Of a stretch of DNA of 64,000 bases, positions 44,945 through 61,821 are shown one piece after another (positions within the stretch are counted from its first letter, which is position 1; each line of letters begins with the position of its first letter). Position numbers and translations under genes: made by a program. The stretch lies in NCBI RefSeq assembly GCF_016907695.1, contig NZ_JAFBCK010000001.1, positions 3,316,001-3,380,000 of the forward strand. The letters run 5' to 3'. The notes under the pieces were generated by a model, which saw only the letters and a program-made list of their open reading frames with translations, did no database searches and was not told where the DNA came from. The stretch is from Actinokineospora baliensis. GTDB taxonomy: Bacteria; Actinomycetota; Actinomycetes; Mycobacteriales; Pseudonocardiaceae.

Positions 44945-46299
44945 CGGTGGTCGTCACCGGCGATGAGGCGGGCGGCCACCTCGGTGACCCGCGCGGACGG
45001 CGAGCTGGTGAGGGTCTGCTTGAGCTGGTGGTAGCTGGCCCGCTCCTGCTCGTCGGCCACGCCGTCGAGGACCTTGAGCTCCAACTCGACCAGCAGGTGC
45101 CGCAGCTCGATGGCGCGGTTGGAGTACGCGGTGTCGAGGCCGAACAGGTCCGAGAGCACCGCGTCGTCGCCGGTGCCGTAGACGATGCGCTCCCACAGGT
45201 CCGGGTCCACCGTCTGCGGGCTGGTGTCCTGGTCGGGGCCGGGCAGGCGGATCAGGCCAGCCGGGTCGGCCGACTGGCAGATGTAGGGGCTGTGCGTCGT
45301 CACGAGGAACTGGACCTGCGGGAAGTGCTGCTTGAGCCACTCGCCGATGCGCTTCTGCCACGACACGTGCAGGTGCGCGTCGATCTCGTCGATGATCACC
45401 ACGCCCGGCACGCCGACCACCGTGCCCCCGGCGTCGAGGTGTAGGTCCCCGTAGCTCTCGTAGAGCTGCTTGAGCAGGTCTACGACCAGGGCGACCACCG
45501 TGCGATAGCCGTCGCTCATCTCCCGCAGCGGGAAGCGGTGGCCGCCGTCGGAGACCCACAGGCCCTCGGAGTCGACCTCGTCGATGCTGTAGTCGTCGGG
45601 CAGCAGGCCATCGCCGAGGATGCGCAGCGCGGACTCCTTGAGGTACTTCGCGCCCTCCCGCCGCTCCAGCGCCCGCAGGTGCTGCTCGATCAGCCAGGCC
45701 ACGCCCTCGGCCAGCGAGGCGTCCTCGTGGAACAGGCTCGCCATCCGCGCCACGCTGCCCGCGCCCAGCATCAGCCGCTGCACGTCGCCCGTGCCGCCGA
45801 TCAGCCGCCGGAACGGGCCGTACGCGGCGCAGAACCAGCCCGAGGGGTTGTCGTGCCACGGGCCGTTGCGCGGCGCGGTCTTGGCCCGGCCGTCCTCGCT
45901 GTGCTCCTCCAGCGACGGTTGGACCGGCCGCCGCGCCCAGGCGGTGTCCTCGGCGTCGGCCGCCGTCCAGCGCAGGCCCGCCCAGAACGGCCGCTCCGGG
46001 GGCCGCCCCTTCTTGAACCGCTCGAAGTTGAGGTCGAAGGTGAGCTGCACGGCGGCCGTCGCGTCCGACTTGCCCACCGAGATCCAGTTGTCGAAGTCGG
46101 CGACCAGCGTCCGCGCCGCCGCCGGTCCGCCGACCGCCAGGGCGATCCCGCGCAGCAGCGACGTCTTGCCCGACCCGTTGCGGCCCGCCAGGACGGTCCA
46201 CCCCGCGTAGGTGTTGTCCGGCCTGCGCAGGTCCAGGTCGACGATGCGCCCGTCGTGGAATCCCCGGACGTTGACCAGCCGGACCCGCGAGACGTACAT
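44941..46299 (-). CDS. ptuA: AAA/ABC-type ATPase, PtuA-like subunit of a Septu system
   Basis: A protein of 452 aa with an SMC/RecF-like ATPase head. It starts 'VRLVNVRGFHDG', then Walker A GRNGSGKT (39-46), an insertion with helical arms (about 100-250), the signature-like 'LREMSDGYRTVVAL' (258-271), Walker B 'VVIIDEIDAHLH' (300-311) and the H-loop 'TTHSPYI' (334-340). All catalytic motifs are intact. With the overlapping HNH gene it forms a complete PtuAB pair. A -10 box TAGAAT ends 6 nt before the ATG, so the mRNA is probably leaderless. An OLD-family or generic RecF-like ATPase is the alternative, but those do not come with this HNH partner. Confidence 0.82.
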   Translation of the reverse strand: MYVSRVRLVNVRGFHDGRIVDLDLRRPDNTYAGWTVLAGRNGSGKTSLLRGIALAVGGPAAARTLVADFDNWISVGKSDATAAVQLTFDLNFERFKKGRPPERPFWAGLRWTAADAEDTAWARRPVQPSLEEHSEDGRAKTAPRNGPWHDNPSGWFCAAYGPFRRLIGGTGDVQRLMLGAGSVARMASLFHEDASLAEGVAWLIEQHLRALERREGAKYLKESALRILGDGLLPDDYSIDEVDSEGLWVSDGGHRFPLREMSDGYRTVVALVVDLLKQLYESYGDLHLDAGGTVVGVPGVVIIDEIDAHLHVSWQKRIGEWLKQHFPQVQFLVTTHSPYICQSADPAGLIRLPGPDQDTSPQTVDPDLWERIVYGTGDDAVLSDLFGLDTAYSNRAIELRHLLVELELKVLDGVADEQERASYHQLKQTLTSSPSARVTEVAARLIAGDDHR

Positions 46300-46305
46300 A
46301 CCCCG

Positions 46306-46311
46306 ATTCTA
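46306..46311 (-). promoter_or_regulatory. -10 element of ptuA, predicted leaderless
   Basis: TAGAAT on the minus strand ends 6 nt before the ptuA ATG, so transcription should start at or next to the A of ATG. No good -35 is visible at 16-18 nt. Leaderless mRNAs are common in actinobacteria. Confidence 0.5.
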
Positions 46312-46475
46312 CCGCCTCGCACCGACAAACACCCCCGGTGACCTGGCCGTTCCCCGCGCGGGGACGGCCCATCGGTGGGAACCTCCCGCTGACCGCTCCG
46401 GGAATCGCCATCCAGGAGAAGTCCATAATGGACCACGGGGGTATTTCCGCCCGGTTTCCGAATGCGCGCCGCACC

Positions 46476-46484
46476 TTGTCCACA
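46476..46484 (+). other. Isolated DnaA-box match between ptuA and the ABC permease gene
   Basis: TTGTCCACA is the preferred Streptomyces DnaA box. It lies in a 283-nt divergent gap that otherwise shows no gene or clear promoter for the ABC operon. Single-site evidence only. Confidence 0.35.
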
Positions 46485-46582
46485 GGGCGATCTCGGCTCT
46501 CACATGGTGAACAGCGGCCCTCCCACGTGGCGCGGAGATCTAGCATCGCCGCGTCAACCACGCGCCAATCCGTGGAGTTCCC

Positions 46583-47551
46583 GTGACCGCCTCCCCGCCG
46601 AAACCGCCGCCGGAAGCCGAATTAGCGAAACCCCTGCAAGAAACGACCGACGAGCTGGTCGCGAAACTCGCCTCCCGCGAAGTCGTGCCGTTGCGCCACC
46701 CGTGGCGGTGGGCGGCGGCCGCTGTCGCGCTGGTGCTGCTCGCGCAGGCGGCGCACGCCCTGGTCACCAACGACGCCTTCCAGTGGGACGTGTTCTTCTA
46801 CTGGTTCTTCCGCCCGGTCGTCCTCGAGGGTCTGCTGCTCACCTTGCAGCTCACCGGTTTGGCGGCGGTGTTCGGGCTGCTCGGCGGTATCGCGCTCGCG
46901 TTGATGCGCCTGTCGCGCAACCCGGTTCTGCAGTCGGTCGCCTGGGGCTACATCTGGTTGTTCCGATCGATCCCGCTGATCGTGCTGTTGCTGTTCCTGG
47001 CCAACGTCACCGCGCTGTACCACACGCTCAGCCTCGGAATCCCGTTCGGTCCGTCGTTTGTGGAGTTCAGCGCCAACGACCTGCTCAGCTTCTACTTCGT
47101 CGCCGTTCTGGGGCTGAGCCTCAATGAAGCCGCCTACGCCGCCGAGGTCGTGCGGTCCGGCATCATCTCCGTAGACCAGAGCCAATTGGAGGCCGCCGCC
47201 GCTCTCGGTCTGCCGAAGTCGCGGCAATACCGGCGGATCATCCTCCCGCAAGCCACCAGAGCGATCATCCCCGCTTACGCCAACCAGCTCATCGGCCTGC
47301 TCAAGGGGACGTCGGTCGTCTACATCACCTCGCTGCTGGAGCTGTTCGGTGTGGTGCAGAGCCAAGCCAGCGTGAACAGCGGGCAGATCATCCCGCTGCT
47401 GATGGTCGGCACGATCTGGTACATCGTCCTGACCAGCGTTCTGTCGATCATCCAGTACTACCTGGAGCGCTACTTCTCCCGCGGCGCGCTGCGAGTCCTG
47501 CCCCTCACTCCGTTCCAGAAGTTCCTACGCGCGACGGGAGTGGCGCGATGA
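46583..47551 (+). CDS. Amino acid ABC transporter permease (HisM/TcyB type)
   Basis: A protein of 322 aa. A hydrophilic N-terminus (1-35) is followed by about six membrane helices. The polar amino acid permease signature is in 'VVLEGLLLTLQLTGLAAVFGLLGG' (residues about 73-97), and the EAA loop reads 'QLEAAAALGLPKSRQYRRIILPQATRAIIP'. It forms the membrane channel together with the following ATPase. Family members import His, Gln, cystine or related compounds. GTG start with a modest GGAG upstream. First gene of the transporter operon. Confidence 0.92.
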   Translation: MTASPPKPPPEAELAKPLQETTDELVAKLASREVVPLRHPWRWAAAAVALVLLAQAAHALVTNDAFQWDVFFYWFFRPVVLEGLLLTLQLTGLAAVFGLLGGIALALMRLSRNPVLQSVAWGYIWLFRSIPLIVLLLFLANVTALYHTLSLGIPFGPSFVEFSANDLLSFYFVAVLGLSLNEAAYAAEVVRSGIISVDQSQLEAAAALGLPKSRQYRRIILPQATRAIIPAYANQLIGLLKGTSVVYITSLLELFGVVQSQASVNSGQIIPLLMVGTIWYIVLTSVLSIIQYYLERYFSRGALRVLPLTPFQKFLRATGVAR

Positions 47552-48309
47552 CTGCGGCGGTCACGGTAAGAGGCGCGGTCAAGACCTACGGGCCGCACCG
47601 CGTGCTAGACGAGGTCGACTTCACTGCGCGGGCAGGCGAAGTCACCGCCATCATCGGGCCGTCTGGCTCAGGCAAGTCCACCTTGCTGCGGGCCGTCAAC
47701 CACCTGGAGCCGTTGGACAGCGGTTTCGTCACCGTCCACGACGAGCTCATCGGCGTACGGATCCACCGGGGCAGGCTCCGCGAACTCAGCGAGCGAGCCA
47801 TCTTGCGCCAGCGGTCCCGTATCGGCTTCGTGTTCCAGAGCCTCAACCTGTTCCCCCACCTGTCCGTGGTGGAGAACGTCATAGAGGCTCCTGTTGTCAC
47901 CCAAGGTGTGCCGAGGCGGGAAGCCATAGCGCGCGCCAAGGAGCTGCTCGCCAAGGTCGGCCTATCGGACAAGTTCGACGCGTACCCGCGCCAACTCTCC
48001 GGCGGCCAGCAACAACGGGTCGCCATCGCCCGCGCGCTCGCGTTGGAACCCAAGCTCATCCTGTTCGACGAGCCCACCTCGGCGCTCGACCCCGAGCTCG
48101 TCGGCGAGGTGCTCACGGTCATCCGCGATCTGGCCGCCGCGGGCACGACGATGGTCGTGGTGACGCACGAGATCGGGTTCGCGCGCGAAGTCGCCGACCA
48201 CGTCGTGTTCCTCGACGCCGGTCGCGTAGTCGAAGAGGGGCCGCCCAGCGCGGTGTTGTCCGCCCCGCGCGAGAGCCGGACTCGGGAGTTCCTCGGCAAG
48301 CTCGTCTGA
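47548..48309 (+). CDS. Amino acid ABC transporter ATP-binding protein
   Basis: A protein of 253 aa. Walker A 'IGPSGSGKSTLL', Q-loop 'GFVFQSLNLFPHLSV', signature 'LSGGQQQRVAIARALAL', Walker B 'LILFDEPTSALDPE' and H-loop 'VVTHEIGFA' are all intact. Matches the GlnQ/HisP/TcyC group. ATG overlaps the permease stop by 4 nt. Confidence 0.95.
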   Translation: MTAAVTVRGAVKTYGPHRVLDEVDFTARAGEVTAIIGPSGSGKSTLLRAVNHLEPLDSGFVTVHDELIGVRIHRGRLRELSERAILRQRSRIGFVFQSLNLFPHLSVVENVIEAPVVTQGVPRREAIARAKELLAKVGLSDKFDAYPRQLSGGQQQRVAIARALALEPKLILFDEPTSALDPELVGEVLTVIRDLAAAGTTMVVVTHEIGFAREVADHVVFLDAGRVVEEGPPSAVLSAPRESRTREFLGKLV

Positions 48310-48366
48310 CCCGTTGTGCCGAACGGGTTTCCCATCATTGTGAACCAAAGGAAGAAGAGGACAGCC

Positions 48367-49377
48367 ATGCCCAGATCCGCCCGGTCAGCCTTAACCGCCA
48401 CTGCTGCCGCTGTGGCACTCGCGAGCCTCAGCGCTTGCGGGTCGTCGGAGGCCCCACCAGCCGCAGCAGTGGACGCCAGCGGGAACACCGTGGTCACCGT
48501 CGCCGCCAACACCGACTTCACCACCCCCGTCCAGCTGACCGTGCCGAAGGTCGAGGCGATCCGGGCGAAGGTGCCCAAGGCGATCCTCGACCGGGGCACC
48601 CTCGTCATCGGGGTCGGCGGTCTGCCCAACAGCACCCCGCCGCTGGACCTGATCGGGTCGGACCAGAAGACCCTCACCGGCAGTGAGCCGGACCTGGGCC
48701 GCCTCGTCGCCGCCGTGCTCGGGCTGACCCCGGACGTGCAGAACGCCTCTTGGCAGAACCTGTTCGTGCGGCTGAAGTCCGGCCAGTTCGACGCGGGGTT
48801 CTCCAACATCACGGTCACCGAGGAGCGCAAGACCCAAGGGCTGGACTTCGCCTCTTACCGCAAGGACAACCTCGGGTTCGAGGTGAACAAGAACAGCACC
48901 TGGAACTTCGACGGTACCTACCAGAGCCTCGCGGGTAAGACGGTCGCGGTGAACACCGGCACCAACCAGGAGAAGATCCTGCTGGAGTGGCGCAACAAGC
49001 TCCAAGCCGAGGGCAAGACGCTGGAGATCCGGAACTTCGCCGACATCACCAGCACCTACCTGGCGCTGTCCTCTGGTCGCATCGACGCGTACTTCTACCC
49101 GAGCCCCACCGTCGCTTATCACGCGGCCAAGACCGCCTCAACGCCCAACCCCACCCGTAGCGCGGGCTCTTACTCCGGTGCGGGCGCAACGCTGCAGGGC
49201 CTGATCGCCGCTACCACCAAGAAGGACAGCGGCCTGGTCGAGCCTCTTGCAGAGGCGCTCAACTACCTCATCGAGAACGGCCAGTACGCCAAGCTCCTCG
49301 CCGCCTACGGCCTCTCCGACGAGGCTCTTCCGCGCGCAGAGGTCAACCCGCCGGGTCTCCCCATCAACAACACCTGA
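48367..49377 (+). CDS. Amino acid ABC transporter substrate-binding lipoprotein
   Basis: A protein of 336 aa. Lipoprotein signal peptide with lipobox LSAC (Cys24 after cleavage). The SBP-bac-3 domain follows: 'GTLVIGVGGLPNSTPPLDLIG', 'DVQNASWQNLFVRLKSGQFDAGFSNITVTEER' (residues about 120-150), 'LAGKTVAVNTGTNQEK'. The binding pocket looks polar amino acid-like. The ATG at 48367 is chosen for the signal peptide and the purine-rich AAGGAAGAAGAGG upstream. Looser codon usage from about 48.8 kb on. Confidence 0.93.
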   Translation: MPRSARSALTATAAAVALASLSACGSSEAPPAAAVDASGNTVVTVAANTDFTTPVQLTVPKVEAIRAKVPKAILDRGTLVIGVGGLPNSTPPLDLIGSDQKTLTGSEPDLGRLVAAVLGLTPDVQNASWQNLFVRLKSGQFDAGFSNITVTEERKTQGLDFASYRKDNLGFEVNKNSTWNFDGTYQSLAGKTVAVNTGTNQEKILLEWRNKLQAEGKTLEIRNFADITSTYLALSSGRIDAYFYPSPTVAYHAAKTASTPNPTRSAGSYSGAGATLQGLIAATTKKDSGLVEPLAEALNYLIENGQYAKLLAAYGLSDEALPRAEVNPPGLPINNT

Positions 49378-49383
49378 CATGAG

Positions 49384-49415
49384 AAGGCCCTGGCTCCTAT
49401 AGGAGCCAGGGCCTT
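49384..49415 (+). terminator. Bidirectional rho-independent terminator
   Basis: AAGGCCCTGGCTCC (49384-49397) and GGAGCCAGGGCCTT (49402-49415) are exact reverse complements around TATA. It lies between the convergent substrate-binding protein and GNAT genes. The AA...TT ends allow termination in both directions. Confidence 0.88.
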
Positions 49416-49420
49416 TGCTC

Positions 49421-50119
49421 TTAAGCCGGTTGGGTTGCTGGCACCTGTACGCCGGTGAAGCGCACATGCCTCCGGAGCCGGAACCCGAGTGCTTCATAGA
49501 GGCGGATGGCGTTGGTGTTGGCCGCACCGGTGTGGAGGAACGGCACGTCGCCTCGCGCACGAATCCCCGCCGCGACAGTGAGGACCAAGCGGGTCGCCAG
49601 ACCCTGCCCCCGGTACGCGGGGTCGGTGCACACGGCGCTGATCTCGGTCCAGCCCGGCGGGTGCATCCGCTCGCCCGCCATCGCGACCAACGCGCCTTCG
49701 CGCCGGAAACCGAAGTAGTCGCCCAACAGGATCGTCCTGGGCAGGAACGGCCCCGGCTGGGTCCGCTCGACGAGCTCGATCATCTCCGGGACGTCGGCGT
49801 GGGTCAGCCGGATGGCCTCCACGTCCACCTCCGGCTCCAGGTGGTCGTCGACCAGTTGCACACCCGCGAGGTCGAAGGTCGTGTCCCAGGCCTCCTCCGG
49901 GCGCGGCAGCCCAGGGGAGACGACGACCTGCGCGCCCGGCCCGGCGGCGGCGGCGATGTCCGACCAGATCTGGGGGCCCGGCTCGTCGGCCGCCCCCAGG
50001 AAGGGCGCCACGTCCTCCGGGTACCTGGCCGCGTCACCGTGGCGCACGGCCAGGTGCGCGTGCGCGCCGGTCAGCGACGCCCACACCACGTTGTCCAGGA
50101 CAGACTCGTCAGCGCTCAC
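49421..50119 (-). CDS. GNAT family N-acetyltransferase
   Basis: A protein of 232 aa with two parts: an N-terminal region of about 100 residues and a C-terminal GNAT domain with acetyl-CoA motif A 'SAVCTDPAYRGQGLATRLVLTVAAGI' and 'NTNAIRLYEALGFRLRR' (motif B). The GTG at 50119 follows GAGGAG by 5 nt; a longer reading has no ribosome-binding site. Its place between an amino acid transporter and two flavin monooxygenases resembles the Bacillus yxe and ytm sulfur operons, where a GNAT acetylates S-substituted cysteine before oxidation (family knowledge; substrate here inferred). Confidence 0.85.
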   Translation of the reverse strand: MSADESVLDNVVWASLTGAHAHLAVRHGDAARYPEDVAPFLGAADEPGPQIWSDIAAAAGPGAQVVVSPGLPRPEEAWDTTFDLAGVQLVDDHLEPEVDVEAIRLTHADVPEMIELVERTQPGPFLPRTILLGDYFGFRREGALVAMAGERMHPPGWTEISAVCTDPAYRGQGLATRLVLTVAAGIRARGDVPFLHTGAANTNAIRLYEALGFRLRRHVRFTGVQVPATQPA

Positions 50120-50261
50120 ACCTGCTCCTCGATCGGCCGGGGAATCCAAACACAGCAGGCGTCCTGACCGCCGCGGATATTCCACCACCGGGGCGGCTTC
50201 CCACATGCTGGGTGCGCCTCCCGGCGCTCTCTAGCCTCGAAATCGAGGACTGGGAGGGAAC

Positions 50262-51290
50262 ATGGCGTTGTTCTTGGCGGTCGAACTCGACGGTGCGGGC
50301 GCGCACCCGGCCGCGTGGCGGGCCAGTGGGGCGGACCCTGCCGCGGTGATCCAACCCGGCCCGCTCCGCCAGATCATCGCGGCAGCCGAAGAGGGCGGTT
50401 TCACCCTCGCCACCTTCGCCGACTCACCTGTGCCGCCGAGCATCGGGGTCGACGTCGCGGGCAGGCTGGAAGCCGTCGGCCGCGCCGCGTTCGCGAGCAC
50501 TACGACCACGCGGATCGGCCTAGCGCCGTCGGTGCCGACCGCGACAACCGAGCCGTTCCACGTTGCGGCGCAGATCGCGAGCCTCGACCACGCCACCCAC
50601 GGTCGTGCCGCCTGGGTCGTCGAGGGCTCCGACTCCGCCGAGCTCGCGACGGTCGGCACCGATGGACCGCCGGGTGAAGCCGCCGAGGTGGTCGCGGCCG
50701 TGCGCGCGCTGTGGGACTCCTGGGAAGACGACGCGGTCATCAAGGACGTCGCCACGGGCCGCTACCTCGACCCGGACAAGGTCCACCACGTCGACTTCGC
50801 CGGGTCCTCCTTCAGCGTGAAGGGCCCGTTGATCACGCCGCGGCCGCCGCAGGGCCAACCGGTCGTGCTCGCCGCCGACACCCTGGGCGTGGCGGCCGAC
50901 ATCGCGCTGGTCGGCGGGCAGGATCGGCTGCGGGAACGGGCGGCAGCGGCACGGGACACCGGGGCCGGGCTGGTGTTCGCCGAGGTCGAGGTGGTCCTCG
51001 ACGCGCACCGACCCGCCGCGTCGCGGCTGGCCGACCTGAACCGGGCGACCCCGTGGACCACGCGCCGCACCCGCTACACCGGGTCCGCCGAGGGGCTGGT
51101 GGCGCTGCTGTCGGACCTCGCGGACACCTTCGACGGCGTGCGGCTGCACCCCGCTGTGCTCGCCGTCGACCTGCCGCTGCTGGTCGAGCACGTGGTCCCC
51201 GCCCTGGACCGGCCCGCCCCCGGCGACACGCTGCGGGCGAGCCTCGGGCTGGTCAAGCCCACCAACCGCTTCGAGGGGAGCACCCGATGA
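50262..51290 (+). CDS. LLM-class flavin-dependent oxidoreductase
   Basis: A protein of 342 aa with the luciferase-like TIM-barrel. 'GPLRQIIAAAEEGGFTLATFAD' fits the FMN-site strand, 'TRIGLAPSVPTATTEPFHVAAQIASLDHATHGRAAW' (residues about 86-121) the bacterial luciferase signature region. It needs a flavin reductase partner, not seen here. GGGAGGG before the ATG. It overlaps the next LLM gene by 4 nt, so the two work together. Confidence 0.88.
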   Translation: MALFLAVELDGAGAHPAAWRASGADPAAVIQPGPLRQIIAAAEEGGFTLATFADSPVPPSIGVDVAGRLEAVGRAAFASTTTTRIGLAPSVPTATTEPFHVAAQIASLDHATHGRAAWVVEGSDSAELATVGTDGPPGEAAEVVAAVRALWDSWEDDAVIKDVATGRYLDPDKVHHVDFAGSSFSVKGPLITPRPPQGQPVVLAADTLGVAADIALVGGQDRLRERAAAARDTGAGLVFAEVEVVLDAHRPAASRLADLNRATPWTTRRTRYTGSAEGLVALLSDLADTFDGVRLHPAVLAVDLPLLVEHVVPALDRPAPGDTLRASLGLVKPTNRFEGSTR

Positions 51291-52621
51291 CCGGGCCACG
51301 CCTGCACCTCGGCGTCTTCTACACCGGCGTTGGCCAGCAGTACGCCTGGTCGGACCCGGGCAACGCCGACCACACGTCCATCGACACCGTGGTCCAGATC
51401 GCCCGCACGCTCGAGCGCGGCCTGTTCGACGCCTTCTTCCTCGGCGAGGGGCTGCGGGTGCGGGAGAACCGCGGCCGCGTCCTGGCCACCGACGTGGCCG
51501 GTCGACCCGACGCGATCACCCAGCTCGCCGCGCTCGCGGGCGCCACCACCCACATCGGCCTGGTCGCGACCCAGAACGCGACCTACAACTTCCCCGCCGA
51601 CCTGGCGCGCCGACTGGCCACCCTCGACCTGCTCTCCGACGGCAGGGCGGGCTGGAACGTCGTCACCACCGACAACGCCTGGACCGGCGAGAACTTCCGC
51701 CGCGGCGGCTGGCTCGCCCACGACCGCCGCTACGACCGCGCCGCCCAGTTCGTCGAGGCCGCCAAGGCGATCTGGTCCTCCTGGGCCGATGACGCCATCG
51801 ACGGCACCGACTCCTGGGCCCGACCCGGATCCATCCGAGCGGTCGAACGGCACACGGATCTCGTCGAGTTGGCTGTGGTGCCGACCTTGCCGCGCAGCCG
51901 CCAGGGTCGCCCGGTGCTCTTCCAGTCAGGTGATTCACCTGGCGGTCGCGACCTCGCCGCCCAGCACGCCGATGTCGTGTTCTCCGCCAACACCGAGTAC
52001 GACAAGGCGGTCGCGTACGCCGAAGACCTACGCCGCCGCCTTGCCTCTTACGGCCGCTCCCCGGATTCCCTGCGCATCCTCCCCGGCGCTGGCGTGGTTC
52101 TAGGCGCCACCGACGCCGAAGCGACCGAACGAGCGGAGTGGCTTCGCCGGGAGCAGCTCAACCCACAACGCGCTATTGGCTTCCTGGAGCAGTACTGGGG
52201 CAAAGACCTGTCCGCCTACGACCCCGACGGCCCACTACCCGACATCGATCCTGAAGAGGGCGAACTCGATCCTTCGCGCGGCACGATCTCCATAGCCAAC
52301 CGCACCGGCAAGCTCGACCGCATCCGCGAGTGGCGCCAACTCGCCGAGGACAAGAACCTGTCCATCCGCGAGCTCGTCCTGGCCATCCACCCCCGCGAGC
52401 GTGTCTTCGTGGGGACCCCAACCCGCGTCGCCGACGAATGGGCCCACTACGTCCGCACTCGCGCGGTCGACGGCTTCAACCTCACCCCGCACCGCCTCCC
52501 GGGCACCATCGACGACGTCGTCACCCACCTGGTCCCCGAACTCCAGGAACGCGGGATCTACCGGACCCACTACGAGGGCACGACGCTGCGCGAGCACCTG
52601 GACCTCCCGCCGGTCGCCTGA
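51287..52621 (+). CDS. NtaA/SnaA/DmoA family FMN-dependent monooxygenase
   Basis: A protein of 444 aa, the usual length for this group. 'ARTLERGLFDAFFLGEGLRVRE', 'TTHIGLVATQNATYNFPADLARRLATLDLLSDGRAGWNVVT' (residues about 85-125) and 'PVLFQSGDSPGGRDLAAQHADVVFS' are group signatures. Members use reduced FMN to cleave C-S or C-N bonds (dibenzothiophene, nitrilotriacetate, S-succinocysteine). With the upstream LLM gene, the GNAT and the ABC transporter it suggests use of an S- or N-substituted amino acid. The second half has looser codon usage. Confidence 0.9.
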   Translation: MTGPRLHLGVFYTGVGQQYAWSDPGNADHTSIDTVVQIARTLERGLFDAFFLGEGLRVRENRGRVLATDVAGRPDAITQLAALAGATTHIGLVATQNATYNFPADLARRLATLDLLSDGRAGWNVVTTDNAWTGENFRRGGWLAHDRRYDRAAQFVEAAKAIWSSWADDAIDGTDSWARPGSIRAVERHTDLVELAVVPTLPRSRQGRPVLFQSGDSPGGRDLAAQHADVVFSANTEYDKAVAYAEDLRRRLASYGRSPDSLRILPGAGVVLGATDAEATERAEWLRREQLNPQRAIGFLEQYWGKDLSAYDPDGPLPDIDPEEGELDPSRGTISIANRTGKLDRIREWRQLAEDKNLSIRELVLAIHPRERVFVGTPTRVADEWAHYVRTRAVDGFNLTPHRLPGTIDDVVTHLVPELQERGIYRTHYEGTTLREHLDLPPVA

Positions 52622-52670
52622 CGCCGCGTGGCCCCCGATGTGGCGGCGTTCACGATCGGGGGATAGTGGA

Positions 52671-54903
<2,233 letters not shown>

Positions 54904-54907
<4 letters not shown>

Positions 54908-55782
54908 CCACCCCAGCCGAAAAAGCACGCGTCCTCATTGAGGCCCTGCCATGGCTGAGGCGCCTACACGGCGCACTGGTCGTAGTGAAGTACGGCGGCA
55001 ACGCCATGGTGGACGACGAACTCAAGCGCGCCTTCGCCGAGGACATGGTCTTCCTCCGCCTGGCGGGCCTACGCCCGGTCGTCGTGCACGGTGGCGGCCC
55101 GCAGATCGGTGCCATGCTCAATACGATGGGCATCGCCAGCGAGTTCCGCGCGGGACTGCGGGTCACCACCCCGGAAGCGATGGACGTCGTCCGGATGGTT
55201 CTCACCGGGCAGGTCAGCCGTGAACTGGTGAGCCTGCTCAACCAGCACGGCCCCTACGCCGTAGGCATCTCCGGCGAGGACGCCCACCTCTTCACCGCGG
55301 AACGGCGCACCGCGGTCATCAACGGCGAAGAAGTGGACCTCGGCCTCGTAGGCGACGTCGTCGAAGTCAACCCTGCCGCCGTCCTCGACATCGTCGACGC
55401 GGGCAGGATCCCGGTGGTGTCCACTGTGGCCGCCGACCGCGATGGCGTGACCCACAACGTGAACGCCGACACCGCGGCCGCCGCCCTGGCGATCGCACTG
55501 CGCGCGGAGAAGCTCGTAGTGCTCACCGACGTCGAGGGCCTCTACGCGAACTGGCCCGACCGCTCGTCCCTGCTGCACGAGATCCGCGCGAGCGAATTGG
55601 CCACTCTGCTGCCGGGGCTCGAAAGCGGCATGGTCCCCAAGATGGAGGCCTGCCTGCGCGCGGTCACCGGCGGCGTCCCGCGCGCGCACGTCATCGACGG
55701 CAGGCTCGCGCATTCGGTTCTGCTCGAAGTGTTCACCAGCGGCGGCGTCGGCACCATGGTGCTGCCGGACGAGGGGGAGTAG
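54904..55782 (+). CDS. argB: Acetylglutamate kinase
   Basis: A protein of 292 aa. '[23 protein letters not shown]' holds the phosphate-binding Lys-Gly-Gly, '[15 protein letters not shown]' the substrate loop, and '[17 protein letters not shown]' the ATP site. The N-terminal helix ('[13 protein letters not shown]') is of the kind found in arginine-inhibited hexameric forms. ATG overlaps argJ by 4 nt. Confidence 0.97.
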
Positions 55783-55784
55783 CG

Positions 55785-61814
<6,030 letters not shown>

Positions 61815-61821
<7 letters not shown>

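Noticed and set aside
44204..46582. Retron-associated version of the PtuAB pair
   Set aside because: No reverse transcriptase or msr/msd-like repeat is present within several kb on either side.
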